Shown here: positions 43,027 through 51,953 of the stretch, piece by piece
Numbering within the stretch: position 1 is the stretch's first letter
Layout of the letters: every line of letters begins with the position of its first letter
From: Hirschia sp.
GTDB lineage: Bacteria > Pseudomonadota > Alphaproteobacteria > Caulobacterales > Hyphomonadaceae
Length of the DNA: 64,000 bases
Direction of reading: 5' to 3'
Assembly (NCBI GenBank): GCA_002709235.1
Contig: PAQI01000003.1
Span: 25,141 to 89,140 of the forward strand
Program-made: the position numbers and the translations under genes
The notes under the pieces: model-generated
Told to the model about the DNA's origin: nothing
Databases searched by the model: none
Seen by the model: only the letters and a program-made list of their open reading frames with translations

Positions 43027-44580
43027 TCAGGCATGAAGCAGGTCCTGAATATCTCTGGCGAAGATCTTCCGGTAGTCCAGCAGAAACTTGCGCATGGCCT
43101 CCTTGTCATCAGGATCTGTAATGAAATCGCTGACCTTGAACGGTTTTTGCACACGACATTTCAAGGTTGCGTAATTGACGCGCTTGTCGAAATTCACCAG
43201 CGTGATCGGCACGATATAGGGTTCAGGCTTTGCCTTCAGCGCAATGGTGAACGCACCCGCCTTCAACGGACCGGGGCTGTCCTCCATGCTGTATGTATCC
43301 CCCTCCGGACTGATCACGAAATTCCGGCCAGAGGCCAGAAGCTGCACCGCCTGATCATAGAATTCATGCCGCTTGGCCCGCCTCTCCTCCGCCGTCAGGT
43401 CCAGCACATCCGTCGGATGGGAGGCCACGAACATGAAGTCGAACTTGCTGTAGAAACTCTGATGCGAAAATTCCCGGCTGGTGCTGATCCGCACCACGCG
43501 CGAGCCCAGGCTGCCATATTTCTTGTAGAGCAGATATGAGCTGACGAAATTGGAATCGACCGAGATCTGATAGTCTTCCGGCAGGGTGTAATATTCGCTA
43601 TTGGCAAAATGGTTGTAGATGAAGATATGGCCTGGCTGGTCCGGCAGGTTCTCTTCACCCTCGACCACCAGATCCACATGCTCGAACATCTCGTTCACCT
43701 TGCGGTGACAGATATCCTCGATCTCCTTGCGGTCGGTAGAAGCAGGGGCCTTGGCAATGCTTTCATAAAGCTGCTTCTTTTTCAGATAATACTGATTTTC
43801 CCGATCTTGTCGGACCAGAATGTGCCGACAGATCGTGGCAAGGCATGCTTCCAATGCATTCTCGCCCTCCATCACCTCATCAAGGATCGCAAAGCCCAGA
43901 GATGTCGTCTCGGCAGTGCTCAGCAGGGCATGCACCATGTGCAGTTTTGAAAAGGTGCTGAGCTGGGGAATGTGGTGAAACAGAAGGAAGTCAACCGCGC
44001 CCAGTTCCTGGGGTGGCCCGAAGGACATGCTGACTGCGCGCGCAGCATTCAGCCGGAAGAAATCCGTGTCGACGCCCTCATCATCCAGCTGACAGTTCTC
44101 TTTATCTGCAATGCCCGCCAGACAGGCATCAAACCGGTCCGCATCCGGTAAGTCCGCACATAGCGCATCAAACCGGTTCAGAACCGACTGGCGCGCCGCA
44201 TCCTTGAATTGCCCGACCAGTTCGGGAAACTGCGCGAACGCTGCCTGCACTTGCTGAACCGAACACTGGATGAGGCGGCTCTTGCGCAGGGCGCGGACTT
44301 CGACATTGTGCTGGCCGGTCTTGGACAGCATTGAAAATCCGATGATCTCATCTGGCGCAGTCAATCGCCCGACGGGCAATAAACCCTGGCGCGGTGTATG
44401 AAATCCAAGCTCCAGCTCGCCTTCCAGCAACAGATGGACATTCACGACAGGTGCATGCTGGAACGCGACCGTGCGGCCAGTGTCGAATGTCACCTCCTCA
44501 CCCATGTCCTGCAGGCAATCCAGCAGCAGCATGTAATCGCGCTGGGTGTTGGTGTCTTCGCAGGCCGGTATGTGGAGCAT
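43027..44580 (-). CDS. Cyclic nucleotide-binding domain/acyltransferase fusion protein
   Basis: The 517-aa protein starts with a cNMP-binding beta-roll (about residues 20-130). Signs of this are VTFDTGRTVAFQHAPVVNVHL, LEGELELGFHTPRQG and LTAPDEIIGFSML. The middle is helical. The C-terminal third is PlsC-like: FIYNHFANSEYYTLPEDY holds H-x4-E where H-x4-D is usual, and VISPEGDTYSM replaces the usual EGTR block. The family would place an acyl chain on a lysophospholipid under control of a cyclic nucleotide or related ligand. The altered motifs leave activity open. A 589-bp gene-free region lies upstream. Confidence 0.8.
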   Translation of the reverse strand: MLHIPACEDTNTQRDYMLLLDCLQDMGEEVTFDTGRTVAFQHAPVVNVHLLLEGELELGFHTPRQGLLPVGRLTAPDEIIGFSMLSKTGQHNVEVRALRKSRLIQCSVQQVQAAFAQFPELVGQFKDAARQSVLNRFDALCADLPDADRFDACLAGIADKENCQLDDEGVDTDFFRLNAARAVSMSFGPPQELGAVDFLLFHHIPQLSTFSKLHMVHALLSTAETTSLGFAILDEVMEGENALEACLATICRHILVRQDRENQYYLKKKQLYESIAKAPASTDRKEIEDICHRKVNEMFEHVDLVVEGEENLPDQPGHIFIYNHFANSEYYTLPEDYQISVDSNFVSSYLLYKKYGSLGSRVVRISTSREFSHQSFYSKFDFMFVASHPTDVLDLTAEERRAKRHEFYDQAVQLLASGRNFVISPEGDTYSMEDSPGPLKAGAFTIALKAKPEPYIVPITLVNFDKRVNYATLKCRVQKPFKVSDFITDPDDKEAMRKFLLDYRKIFARDIQDLLHA

Positions 44581-45169
44581 GTGCAGAAACCCACCAGTTC
44601 CAAGTCTACAATCCGAAAAGCAGAACGTGCGCTTCTGATGGAAATTAGGAACTGTTTTGTCTGTTCAGACCAGTGTGGCGCATCATTATCGCGCCACAAA
44701 GGTGCTTCCCGCCCAAATCTTTGGCAACACACGCCAGTTTGCAGGACAATCAACCACAAGAGGCCCCATCCCACACTTCAACTGTAGCGCTAACCAGGTC
44801 GTAACCTTTTTTGATCCTGTAACCTTGTGGAATCACTTGTATTTGAAATGTCGGAAAACAAAGAAAGTGCCGGAAACCGCGTCCAATCCCCTTAACCCCA
44901 GTTGCACGCAAGGTCCCCGGTACCAGTTGAAAAGAAGTTGGCTTTCCCACCCTTTACCGCGACCAGAAGGCCACGCGCAAATCCCCGGAAAACTCACTTC
45001 CCATTATCCGAACACTCAGGAAAAAACATCCCGAAAATCCAGCTTAGTCCGTTATTCCCCAAAACCCAGGACCATGCTCAATATAACCGCAAACAATTCA
45101 ACAAACACTCGAAAAGTAATTCTGACGGTGATTATAAGTTAGCCAGCAAGACCGAAAACAAATCTCGCG
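44581..45169. other. Gene-free 589-bp region with inverted repeat
   Basis: No ORF in this region has coding character. It is AT-rich for this window and has strong strand asymmetry: the plus strand is rich in A and C from about 44700 to 45110. At 44674-44698 lies an 8-bp perfect inverted repeat (TGTGGCGC with GCGCCACA) around a 9-nt spacer. Two copies of GTAACCTT occur at 44801 and 44819. It is the upstream region of the cNMP-acyltransferase gene and may hold operators or an RNA gene; I cannot assign one. Confidence 0.45.
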
Positions 45170-46543
45170 TCACCTTGCTTTCCTGACTTGAGGAAACAAG
45201 ACCGCAATACAGAATCTGTTGTCGGTTCTCTGCACGGAAACACTCGCACCGTGCCGGACGGCTATGGCCTTGACCAGTCGCAGACCGAGCCCATGCTTGC
45301 CGGTCTTGCCTGCGATCCACTCTGGCGAGGTGTATGTTCGCACCATTTCGTCGAAGCTCGCGGCATTCACACCTGCGCCACTATCGCAGACACGCACTTC
45401 GCTGCGCCCGTTCACCTGTCGGGTGACACATGTGATTGTCCCCCCCGTTCCCAGCGCTTCGAGCGCATTCTGAACCAGATTGGCCACGAGCCGCGTGATC
45501 AGCTGACGATTGCCGAGCACCTCGACATCATCACCCAGATCAAGATCCAGCCTTGTCTTCTGGTCCGCAGCAACATCAAACAGCAGTCTTCTGACATCCT
45601 GCAGCGATGCATTGAGGTCCATAGTCTCCAGATCACCCCCGAAAGACGATTCATTCTCGGCGATTTCCAGTAATTGCTGGGAGAGCGCCAGAAGGTCCGT
45701 CAGGGTATCTTCAGCCTGATCCAGAGACTGATCGGCCTGCTCTCCCCTTTCCAGACGCGCGCGCGTGTCATCCAGCAAGGTGACAGCCCGCGACAATGGA
45801 GACCGAAATTCATGTGCGACGACATTGGAAATCTTTCGCAGATGCTCCATCTGCCGGTCGATCGTTTCCATCATTTCGCTGATCCGACGCGACAATTGCG
45901 AGATTTCATCATCTCCCGGCATCGCAGGCCCATCATCGCGGTGGCCCAGCCGGAAGGAATTGACCGATGCCGTGATCCGCTCGAACCGCTCGGAAATGTG
46001 GCGACTGTGAAGATAGGCGAAGATCAGGAATATCAGGAAGCTGGACAGCAAAACCAGCAGATTGATCCAGGCGGTTGCCAGCTGGAAGGCCTTGGACGTC
46101 GACAGGTCACGCCCCACCATCAATCTGTAATAACCATCCACAACATGCGACTTGCCCAATATGCGAGTATTGTGTCCGTTGAAGCTGGCCAGAAACTCGA
46201 CCCACTCGCCGTCATCCGTCATGGTTGTTGGCCACGCCTTGTGATTGCCGGCCACATAGGTTCCATCGTCCTTTTCCACCAGCAGATAGAACCAGCCGCC
46301 ATCCTGCACCTGGTCCATCATCAGGCGATGCTCAATCGCATCCACAACAGCAACGACCTTCAGCCTGCTGGTGCGATTCTCGATGTCATGGAGTTCGGTG
46401 ATGATATCGCGGCGCAACTGCTCGCGGTGAACGGAACTCACCAGGCTCCAGTTGATCGCTCCGGCAACGGTCAGGCAAAGCGCGAGCGCCAGGGCCAGAG
46501 GGCCCAATATCCGGGCGACCAGAGGTGACGCCCGAAAGGTCAC
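45170..46543 (-). CDS. Sensor histidine kinase
   Basis: The 457-aa protein has two membrane helices (ILGPLALALALCLTVAGAI and INLLVLLSSFLIFLIFAYL) bracketing a periplasmic sensor domain of about 130 residues. A HAMP-like linker, a HisKA domain with the phospho-accepting H244 in VVAHEFRSPLSRA, and an HATPase domain (NLVQNALEAL, DSGAG, GKHGLGLRLV) follow. The sensor domain has no family I recognise. The GTG at 46543 overlaps the TGA of the response regulator (GTGA), so the two are coupled. It is probably a partner of that regulator. The ligand is unknown. Confidence 0.9.
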   Translation of the reverse strand: MTFRASPLVARILGPLALALALCLTVAGAINWSLVSSVHREQLRRDIITELHDIENRTSRLKVVAVVDAIEHRLMMDQVQDGGWFYLLVEKDDGTYVAGNHKAWPTTMTDDGEWVEFLASFNGHNTRILGKSHVVDGYYRLMVGRDLSTSKAFQLATAWINLLVLLSSFLIFLIFAYLHSRHISERFERITASVNSFRLGHRDDGPAMPGDDEISQLSRRISEMMETIDRQMEHLRKISNVVAHEFRSPLSRAVTLLDDTRARLERGEQADQSLDQAEDTLTDLLALSQQLLEIAENESSFGGDLETMDLNASLQDVRRLLFDVAADQKTRLDLDLGDDVEVLGNRQLITRLVANLVQNALEALGTGGTITCVTRQVNGRSEVRVCDSGAGVNAASFDEMVRTYTSPEWIAGKTGKHGLGLRLVKAIAVRHGASVSVQRTDNRFCIAVLFPQVRKAR

Positions 46544-47253
46544 GCCGCATCCTTCCAGCGATAACCCCGTTTGCGGACAGACTCGATCTGATGGTCGCCG
46601 CAAAATTCGTCCAGCGCATCTCTTACTCGCTTGATGGCGACATCAATCGTGTTGTTCTGCACATCCAGACCGGAATATTCCTTCCAGACCTCGCGCCAGA
46701 TCATTTCTCTGGAAACGACTTCACCCCGATTTTCCGCCAACAGCACAAGCAGGTCGAATGGCTTGACCGGCATCGTTCGGGATTTGCCCTTATAGGTGAT
46801 CGTACGCGCAGCTTTTCTGATCTCCAGGTCGCCCAGGAGGATCACGGTGGAATAGTTGGACCAATTGCCTCCACGCCGCGCAAGAGCCACCAGACGCGCC
46901 CTGAGTTCGATGTCCTCAAATGGCTTGGGCAGATAATCATCGGCACCGGCTTCCAGCCCCCTGACACGCTCTCCGGTCGTCGCGATCTGCGATACGACCA
47001 GCATCATCGGTGTCATTTCAAGTTTCTGAAGCTTGCCAAGAAGGGACAATCCCTCATCACCATGTGAGCCGATATTTCGGTCCAGCACAACGATATCCAC
47101 AGTGTTCGACAACAGGTAATTCAGCGCGCTGTCGAGATCGGAATGATGCTCACAATTCCAGGACAGCTTTTCGACAACCGACCGGATCTTGCGCGCCCAG
47201 TCATCTTCATCCTCGAGGACCAATACCTTCATGGGGCGGAGATTTGAGGTCAT
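46540..47253 (-). CDS. Response regulator, OmpR/PhoB-type winged helix
   Basis: The 237-aa protein has a receiver domain with acidic EDEDD, the phosphorylated D58 in VVLDRNIGS, and the lysine in YLPKPFED. A C-terminal winged-helix DNA-binding domain follows, with VVSREMIWREVWKEYSGL and a recognition helix in NNTIDVAIKRVRDAL. It should control transcription in response to the paired kinase. The start is uncertain: ATG at 47253 or 47232, or a longer form. Its divergent neighbour is the lipoprotein gene at 47403, 149 bp away, so the shared spacer is a candidate target. Confidence 0.88.
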   Translation of the reverse strand: MTSNLRPMKVLVLEDEDDWARKIRSVVEKLSWNCEHHSDLDSALNYLLSNTVDIVVLDRNIGSHGDEGLSLLGKLQKLEMTPMMLVVSQIATTGERVRGLEAGADDYLPKPFEDIELRARLVALARRGGNWSNYSTVILLGDLEIRKAARTITYKGKSRTMPVKPFDLLVLLAENRGEVVSREMIWREVWKEYSGLDVQNNTIDVAIKRVRDALDEFCGDHQIESVRKRGYRWKDAA

Positions 47254-47402
47254 GCTAAAGAAAATTACCAAACTTGAAGAAATAGATGTGTTCATCTTCG
47301 GCAAAACTATTACATTGTTCAATGCAAATAACGGCCAGTTTTCTGAAATTGACCGTCATGATCTGGGGGGATCGCCGTGAGTCCAAGCGAGGGTAGAAGA
47401 CC

Positions 47403-48059
47403 ATGTCGACAAAAATCGGGACCGCCTTGGTACCAGTCCTGTTCTTTGCCGGACTGCTATTGAATGCCTGCCAGGCGACATCCACATCGACAACCGCCCT
47501 CAGTTCATCTCCGCAAATTCCTCACAGTATCATGTTGATGCAGCAATCATCGACATTGTACCAAACGGGCCTGGAACGGTCCGATGCAATCGCTATCGCG
47601 CTCGCCGCCGAATTGCGTGCCGAAGCCATGGGCGGGTGGACACACAAGAACAATCGCGAGGGCGGCGTTCCCACCGCCAATGACATCATGGCTGTCGCAT
47701 TGAAACTGGCCGAATCCGATCCGCTGGGTGCCGCCGTAGCCCAGCGTATTCTCGAACGTCGCACGCGTGGGCGCATTGAGGGGCCGTTTGTGGAGATGGT
47801 CACGATCGATCCGTCCGAGGATTTCGTGACCGATGTGACCTTCGAGGAAAACAGGCCCGTCGTGATTTATGTTGAAACGCCGGTCGACCGAGCCTCCAAT
47901 GTGACGGTACGCAAGTCAGACGGCCAGGTCGTGTTCACTGACAACCGGGTGCATTCCCGAAAATTGTGCAAATGGACGGCCGAGCAGCAGGAAACCTATG
48001 AACTGTCCATTCTGAACAGTTCCGACAGCCCATTAGAGGCGCTGGTGATCACCAACTGA
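47403..48059 (+). CDS. Lipoprotein of unknown function
   Basis: The 218-aa protein starts with a signal peptide and lipobox (VPVLFFAGLLLNACQAT), so it is lipid-anchored. The mature part has a helical section (SDAIAIALAAELRAEAMGGW and DIMAVALKLAESDPLGAAV) and a C-terminal beta-rich section (RPVVIYVETPVDRASNVTVR and TYELSILNSSDSPLEALVIT). That end might be a small beta-sandwich, but I recognise no family. GAGGGTAG precedes the ATG. It is 35 bp upstream of the CHAT lipoprotein gene on the same strand and divergent from the two-component genes, so the two lipoproteins probably form one operon. Confidence 0.65.
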   Translation: MSTKIGTALVPVLFFAGLLLNACQATSTSTTALSSSPQIPHSIMLMQQSSTLYQTGLERSDAIAIALAAELRAEAMGGWTHKNNREGGVPTANDIMAVALKLAESDPLGAAVAQRILERRTRGRIEGPFVEMVTIDPSEDFVTDVTFEENRPVVIYVETPVDRASNVTVRKSDGQVVFTDNRVHSRKLCKWTAEQQETYELSILNSSDSPLEALVITN

Positions 48060-48094
48060 CCCCGCCACTGATTTACCGCCATCGGGAAGCCAAG

Positions 48095-50806
48095 ATGCTC
48101 AAACAAATCGCCCTGGCACTTGCAAGCCTTGCATGTCTCACAGCATGCGCGTCCCACCAGCCTCACACCACAACGCCGATTGCCGCCGACAGTTTTGCGC
48201 AGATCGACGCCTTGCGCATCGCCGGCGACTGGACAGGTGCCGCGGCTCTCGTGGAAGCCCAGCTGGCCGCATTCAACGCAAGCACCGATGACGATGACCG
48301 CTATTTCGAACTCAGCCGCAGGGCGAGCGAAATCTATCATGGACTTGAAGATTTTGAAGCCGCGCAGAACCTTGAGGAAAAGGCTCTGTCGCGTGCGCTC
48401 AATCTGGGTCGCCACAAGGAAGAACTTGAGTTCACCAGCGCATTGGCGGAAACGCTCTACTGGCGCTCGGAGGAAGATGCCGCCCTTGCGCTAGTTCAGG
48501 CCGGGCTGGCCAATGCAAACGATACCCACGAAGATCTTGAAGCCACGATTTCCCTGCACATCCTGAAGATACGCCTCGCGGGTGATCGCGGCGATCAGGC
48601 AAGCGCAATTACACATCTGGAAAACGTGTTTGCGCGTCTGGATGCCGACAAGATATCCTTTCCAGACGAACTGATGTCGTCCTTCCACCTGCAAGCGTCA
48701 CGCACCTATCGCAATTATGCATGGACGGTGGAGGACGATCCAGACCAGACAAAACATGTGGCAGCACGCGACGCCTCCCTGATGCATGGCCGCAAGGCGG
48801 TCGAGCTCAGCCGCAAGGTTGACCCGAACAGGACCGAGACCGCCATCAATCTGGAAACACTGTCGCGTTCCGAATGGATGTATGGCGACAAGGACAACGC
48901 CATTGCGCATCTTGAAGACGCCACATCCATTCTCGATCGCGCCGGCCTCAATCGCGGCCGCGACTATATATTGATGGCAGGCTATCTGGCCTTCTACCTG
49001 TCCAGCCAGGGCCGCTCCGATGAAGCGCTGGTGGTCGCCGAACGCAATGTCGACCGCGCCCAGACCTATATCGCAGACAAGATGCTTGATCCCGCTGGCG
49101 TGGATGTGAACGCACAGATCGCACTGACTTTCGCAGTCACCTCCTATCTGTCTGCACAATCAGACCGCCTGACAGACGGTTATCAACCCTCATCAGAAGA
49201 ACTGGACCACATCTTCCAGTCCGCCCAGATGGCGCATCTCTCCCCGATCGCATCCACAATGGCGATGTCGGCGGCCTCAGCATCCAGACGCGACGAGACG
49301 CTTTATCAAAGCGTACGCCAATTGCAGCAGCTGCAATCACAATGGCGTTCGCTGGACCAGCAACTGGCCCTTGCCAGCCAGGTGTCCACACAGAGCAAGG
49401 ATTTCCATACGCTTGTCGATACGCGCGCCGCGCTTGAAACCGATATTGTCCAGGCCCAGGCCGCGCTCGAGCAGGTCGACGGCAAGTATAATGCTCTATG
49501 GGGATTTGAACCGGTCGCGCTGACAGACCTTCAAGCCGTTCTCAAGGATGACGAAGCCTATATACTGATGACGAAACTCTATTCGGACATCTACATCTTC
49601 GCGGCCACGCGCGAGGCGGCCACCTTTCATGTCCGCCCCAGCGGCTCTGGCGAAATCTGCCTGCAGATCAGAAATGTCCGCAACAGCCTGACCACATCCT
49701 CGCAACTTCGATGCGAATTGGCAGGAACCCGTCTGATCAGTGACGCCTCTGATGAACAAGCCTTCGATCCCCTTGCCGCGCATACGCTGTATAATTCGCT
49801 GTTTGGCGGATTAAGCGCCGAAACGCTGTCACGACCACGCTGGACCATCACCTGGTCCGGCGACATGAGCGCCCTGCCGCCGGGTGTCCTCCTCACCGAG
49901 CCCGCACAGGCGACCGACAGCTTTGCCGATATGCACTGGCTTGGCCGTGAGAAAGCCCTGATGATCACACCGTCTGCGGAAGCACTGGTCGCCTTGCGCA
50001 GCCAGGACACAACAGGACCTGTACCTGCAACCGATCAACTGATCGCCGCAGGGTCCCCCTGCATCGGGCGCTATGCCGGGCCTCATTGTGATGAAATGAT
50101 GCAGTCGGAATGGCAGCTCTTTGCGGTATCCGACACAAAGGCCATCGCCCATGACAGCCCGAACCGCATGGGAACCGATACAGATAGCGAGGACACGCCA
50201 CGTGACCTGCCGGAGCTGCCCGGTGCCTATCGCGAATTGCAGTCCGTCAGTGAGCGTATTGGCAAGAATGCAACTCTGATCACCGGCAGTGAATTCACAG
50301 AGGCCGCCTTCAAATCCTTCAACTGGCCGGAAAATGGCACGTTGCTATTGGCAACCCATTCGCTGGATGTGGAGGAATTCGGCCTCACCGAACCTGCTCT
50401 TGTTTTCTCATCCGATCTTGATGGTGCAGCGCCCTCCGGCGAAGACGGCCTGCTCACCATGAGCGAGATCGCCGCGCTCGACCTGCCATTGCAACTGGCC
50501 ATTCTGGCAGGCTGCTATACCGCCGGGCCTGATGGCAGCCCACGCGCCTATCCGCTGACCGGCCTGTCGCTGAGTTTCCTGCAATCGGGCGTGCAATCGC
50601 TGCTGGTCAACAGTTTCGAGATCCGCGATGACGCATCGGCTGATCTCACGCCACGCTTCTTCGATGCCCTGCTGCATGAGAATGATGTCGGCTATGCCGA
50701 GGCCCTGAGATACGCCATAGACAGCCTGCTCAAGGATCCTGCCGCCAGCCATCTGCACCACCCATCGGCCTGGTCCTCCTACATCCTCGTCGGCGTGACA
50801 CCCTGA
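48095..50806 (+). CDS. TPR-CHAT lipoprotein (caspase-like protease)
   Basis: The 903-aa protein has a lipobox (LASLACLTACAS), then roughly 400 residues of TPR-like helical repeats (ISLHILKIRLAGDRGDQASA, DKDNAIAHLEDATSIL and SDEALVVAERNVD). A coiled-coil region follows near 410-460 and a C-terminal CHAT domain at about 500-900. The catalytic dyad is present: H755 in LATHSLDV and C807 in ILAGCYTA. Related CHAT proteases cleave proteins when activated by a partner; here the lipid anchor places the protease in the envelope. The small upstream lipoprotein is a likely partner or regulator and the divergent two-component system a possible controller. Confidence 0.85.
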   Translation: MLKQIALALASLACLTACASHQPHTTTPIAADSFAQIDALRIAGDWTGAAALVEAQLAAFNASTDDDDRYFELSRRASEIYHGLEDFEAAQNLEEKALSRALNLGRHKEELEFTSALAETLYWRSEEDAALALVQAGLANANDTHEDLEATISLHILKIRLAGDRGDQASAITHLENVFARLDADKISFPDELMSSFHLQASRTYRNYAWTVEDDPDQTKHVAARDASLMHGRKAVELSRKVDPNRTETAINLETLSRSEWMYGDKDNAIAHLEDATSILDRAGLNRGRDYILMAGYLAFYLSSQGRSDEALVVAERNVDRAQTYIADKMLDPAGVDVNAQIALTFAVTSYLSAQSDRLTDGYQPSSEELDHIFQSAQMAHLSPIASTMAMSAASASRRDETLYQSVRQLQQLQSQWRSLDQQLALASQVSTQSKDFHTLVDTRAALETDIVQAQAALEQVDGKYNALWGFEPVALTDLQAVLKDDEAYILMTKLYSDIYIFAATREAATFHVRPSGSGEICLQIRNVRNSLTTSSQLRCELAGTRLISDASDEQAFDPLAAHTLYNSLFGGLSAETLSRPRWTITWSGDMSALPPGVLLTEPAQATDSFADMHWLGREKALMITPSAEALVALRSQDTTGPVPATDQLIAAGSPCIGRYAGPHCDEMMQSEWQLFAVSDTKAIAHDSPNRMGTDTDSEDTPRDLPELPGAYRELQSVSERIGKNATLITGSEFTEAAFKSFNWPENGTLLLATHSLDVEEFGLTEPALVFSSDLDGAAPSGEDGLLTMSEIAALDLPLQLAILAGCYTAGPDGSPRAYPLTGLSLSFLQSGVQSLLVNSFEIRDDASADLTPRFFDALLHENDVGYAEALRYAIDSLLKDPAASHLHHPSAWSSYILVGVTP

Positions 50807-50900
50807 GCCCAATCCAGTCCCGGTGAGCAGATGCAGACAATCCGGACCGCCCGGAAAAGGCCGTCCTGACGATATGCGGTGTCAATTTTCAAGAGGAAAA

Positions 50901-50977
50901 TGGTAGTGGGAGGGAGACTTGAACTCCCGACCTCAGGATTATGAGTCCTGCGCTCTAACCAGCTGAGCTACCCCACC
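50901..50977 (-). tRNA. tRNA-Met (CAT anticodon)
   Basis: A 77-nt cloverleaf can be drawn on the reverse strand. It has acceptor GGTGGGG pairing with TCCCACT, a D arm starting GCTCAGCTGG, anticodon stem CAGGA with loop CTCATAA (anticodon CAT), a T arm GGGAG-TTCAAGT-CTCCC, and an encoded CCA end. The CAT anticodon fits elongator tRNA-Met. A lysidine-modified tRNA-Ile2 is possible but less likely, given the sequence match to alphaproteobacterial elongator tRNA-Met. Confidence 0.93.
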
Positions 50978-51114
50978 ACAACAGTCGGGCGCATCGCCGT
51001 CAGACAGGCCGTTGGCGAATGCGAGCGGCGCTTATAGTCCGGCTCGACAACATGTGCAAGCCGGACCATGCCGCATTTGAAAATTTCCTTGCATCCCCTT
51101 TGTGGGACAGGAAA

Positions 51115-51789
51115 TCAGGAGGTCGTCTCGCCCTTCATCTCGGCGATGAAGGCGTCAGCCTCGGCGATGGAGCGCTCCATGTTCGCAATCAGCTTCTCGA
51201 CATCATCCTCGATCTGCGCGCTTTCCTCTCCAAGGGCTGCAATCGCGCGGGCATTGAGATTGTGCTTGAGATAGAGCACGCGCTCGGAGAACAGTTTCAG
51301 CACCGGCTCCATCGAGGCAGAGGCAGCCAGCATCTTGGCCTCCAGCTCACCATAGCGCGCCTCGGTGCGGACCAGCAGATCCTCACTGTCGCGGCGCAGC
51401 GCGGCAGATTCATATTGGTCCAGTTCCTTGCGCCATTCCTTGAACAGGTCCTTGGCCACAACCTGCACATCCTTGACCCGTGTGCGCACGCGATCCGCCT
51501 CACGGTCGGCATCCTCATACTCACCCTTGAGCTTGTCATAGGTCTTCTCAAGCTCACCGCCATCAAAGTCCACAACTGCCTTGAAGGCTTCCAGCGCGTC
51601 AGCGAATTCTTCCTTGGCTTCCTCCTGGCTTTCGGCCGCCATCACAACGCGATCGACAAGGATCTGGCGCTTTTCAACGCCGAATTGCTCCATCGTGCTG
51701 TAATAGGCAGAAGCACAGCCACCCAGGGCAGGTGCGGCCAGGATTGTTGCCCCCATCAGAGCGGCGCGGATGACAGTCATGCGGGACAT
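51115..51789 (-). CDS. DUF2959 family lipoprotein
   Basis: The 224-aa protein has a signal peptide and lipobox (AALMGATILAAPALGGCAS). A long helical body follows: VEKRQILVDRVVMAAESQEEAKEEF, then coiled-coil-like segments to the end. The motifs YYSTMEQFGVEKRQILVDRV and KTYDKLKGEYEDADREADRV fit DUF2959. Function is unknown. It would sit in the periplasm attached to a membrane. The ORF starts at 51789 (or at an ATG three residues later) and is divergent from the extensin-like gene, 164 bp away. Confidence 0.8.
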   Translation of the reverse strand: MSRMTVIRAALMGATILAAPALGGCASAYYSTMEQFGVEKRQILVDRVVMAAESQEEAKEEFADALEAFKAVVDFDGGELEKTYDKLKGEYEDADREADRVRTRVKDVQVVAKDLFKEWRKELDQYESAALRRDSEDLLVRTEARYGELEAKMLAASASMEPVLKLFSERVLYLKHNLNARAIAALGEESAQIEDDVEKLIANMERSIAEADAFIAEMKGETTS

Positions 51790-51953
51790 TGTGGGCTCCC
51801 CCTCACTTGGTTAACGCATGGAATATGGCGCTCTTGATGCCCCGCATCTGCGTTTCGGGCAAGCGTTCAATGCTGTTGGAAAACAGGCTCCGCCCTGTTT
51901 TCGCCCTGTTGTTTGCGGTTATTGTAACTGGACCACCCGCCCCGGACGAAGGC

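Noticed and set aside
44657..45142. A 161-codon forward ORF in the gene-free spacer
   Set aside because: The residue composition (Thr, Asn, Ser and Pro in runs) and codon use are unlike the other genes; no ribosome binding site or family pattern is visible.
50901..50977. Reading the CAT tRNA as tRNA-Ile2
   Set aside because: Its acceptor stem and D arm match alphaproteobacterial elongator tRNA-Met better than the tRNA-Ile2 pattern, so tRNA-Met was called.
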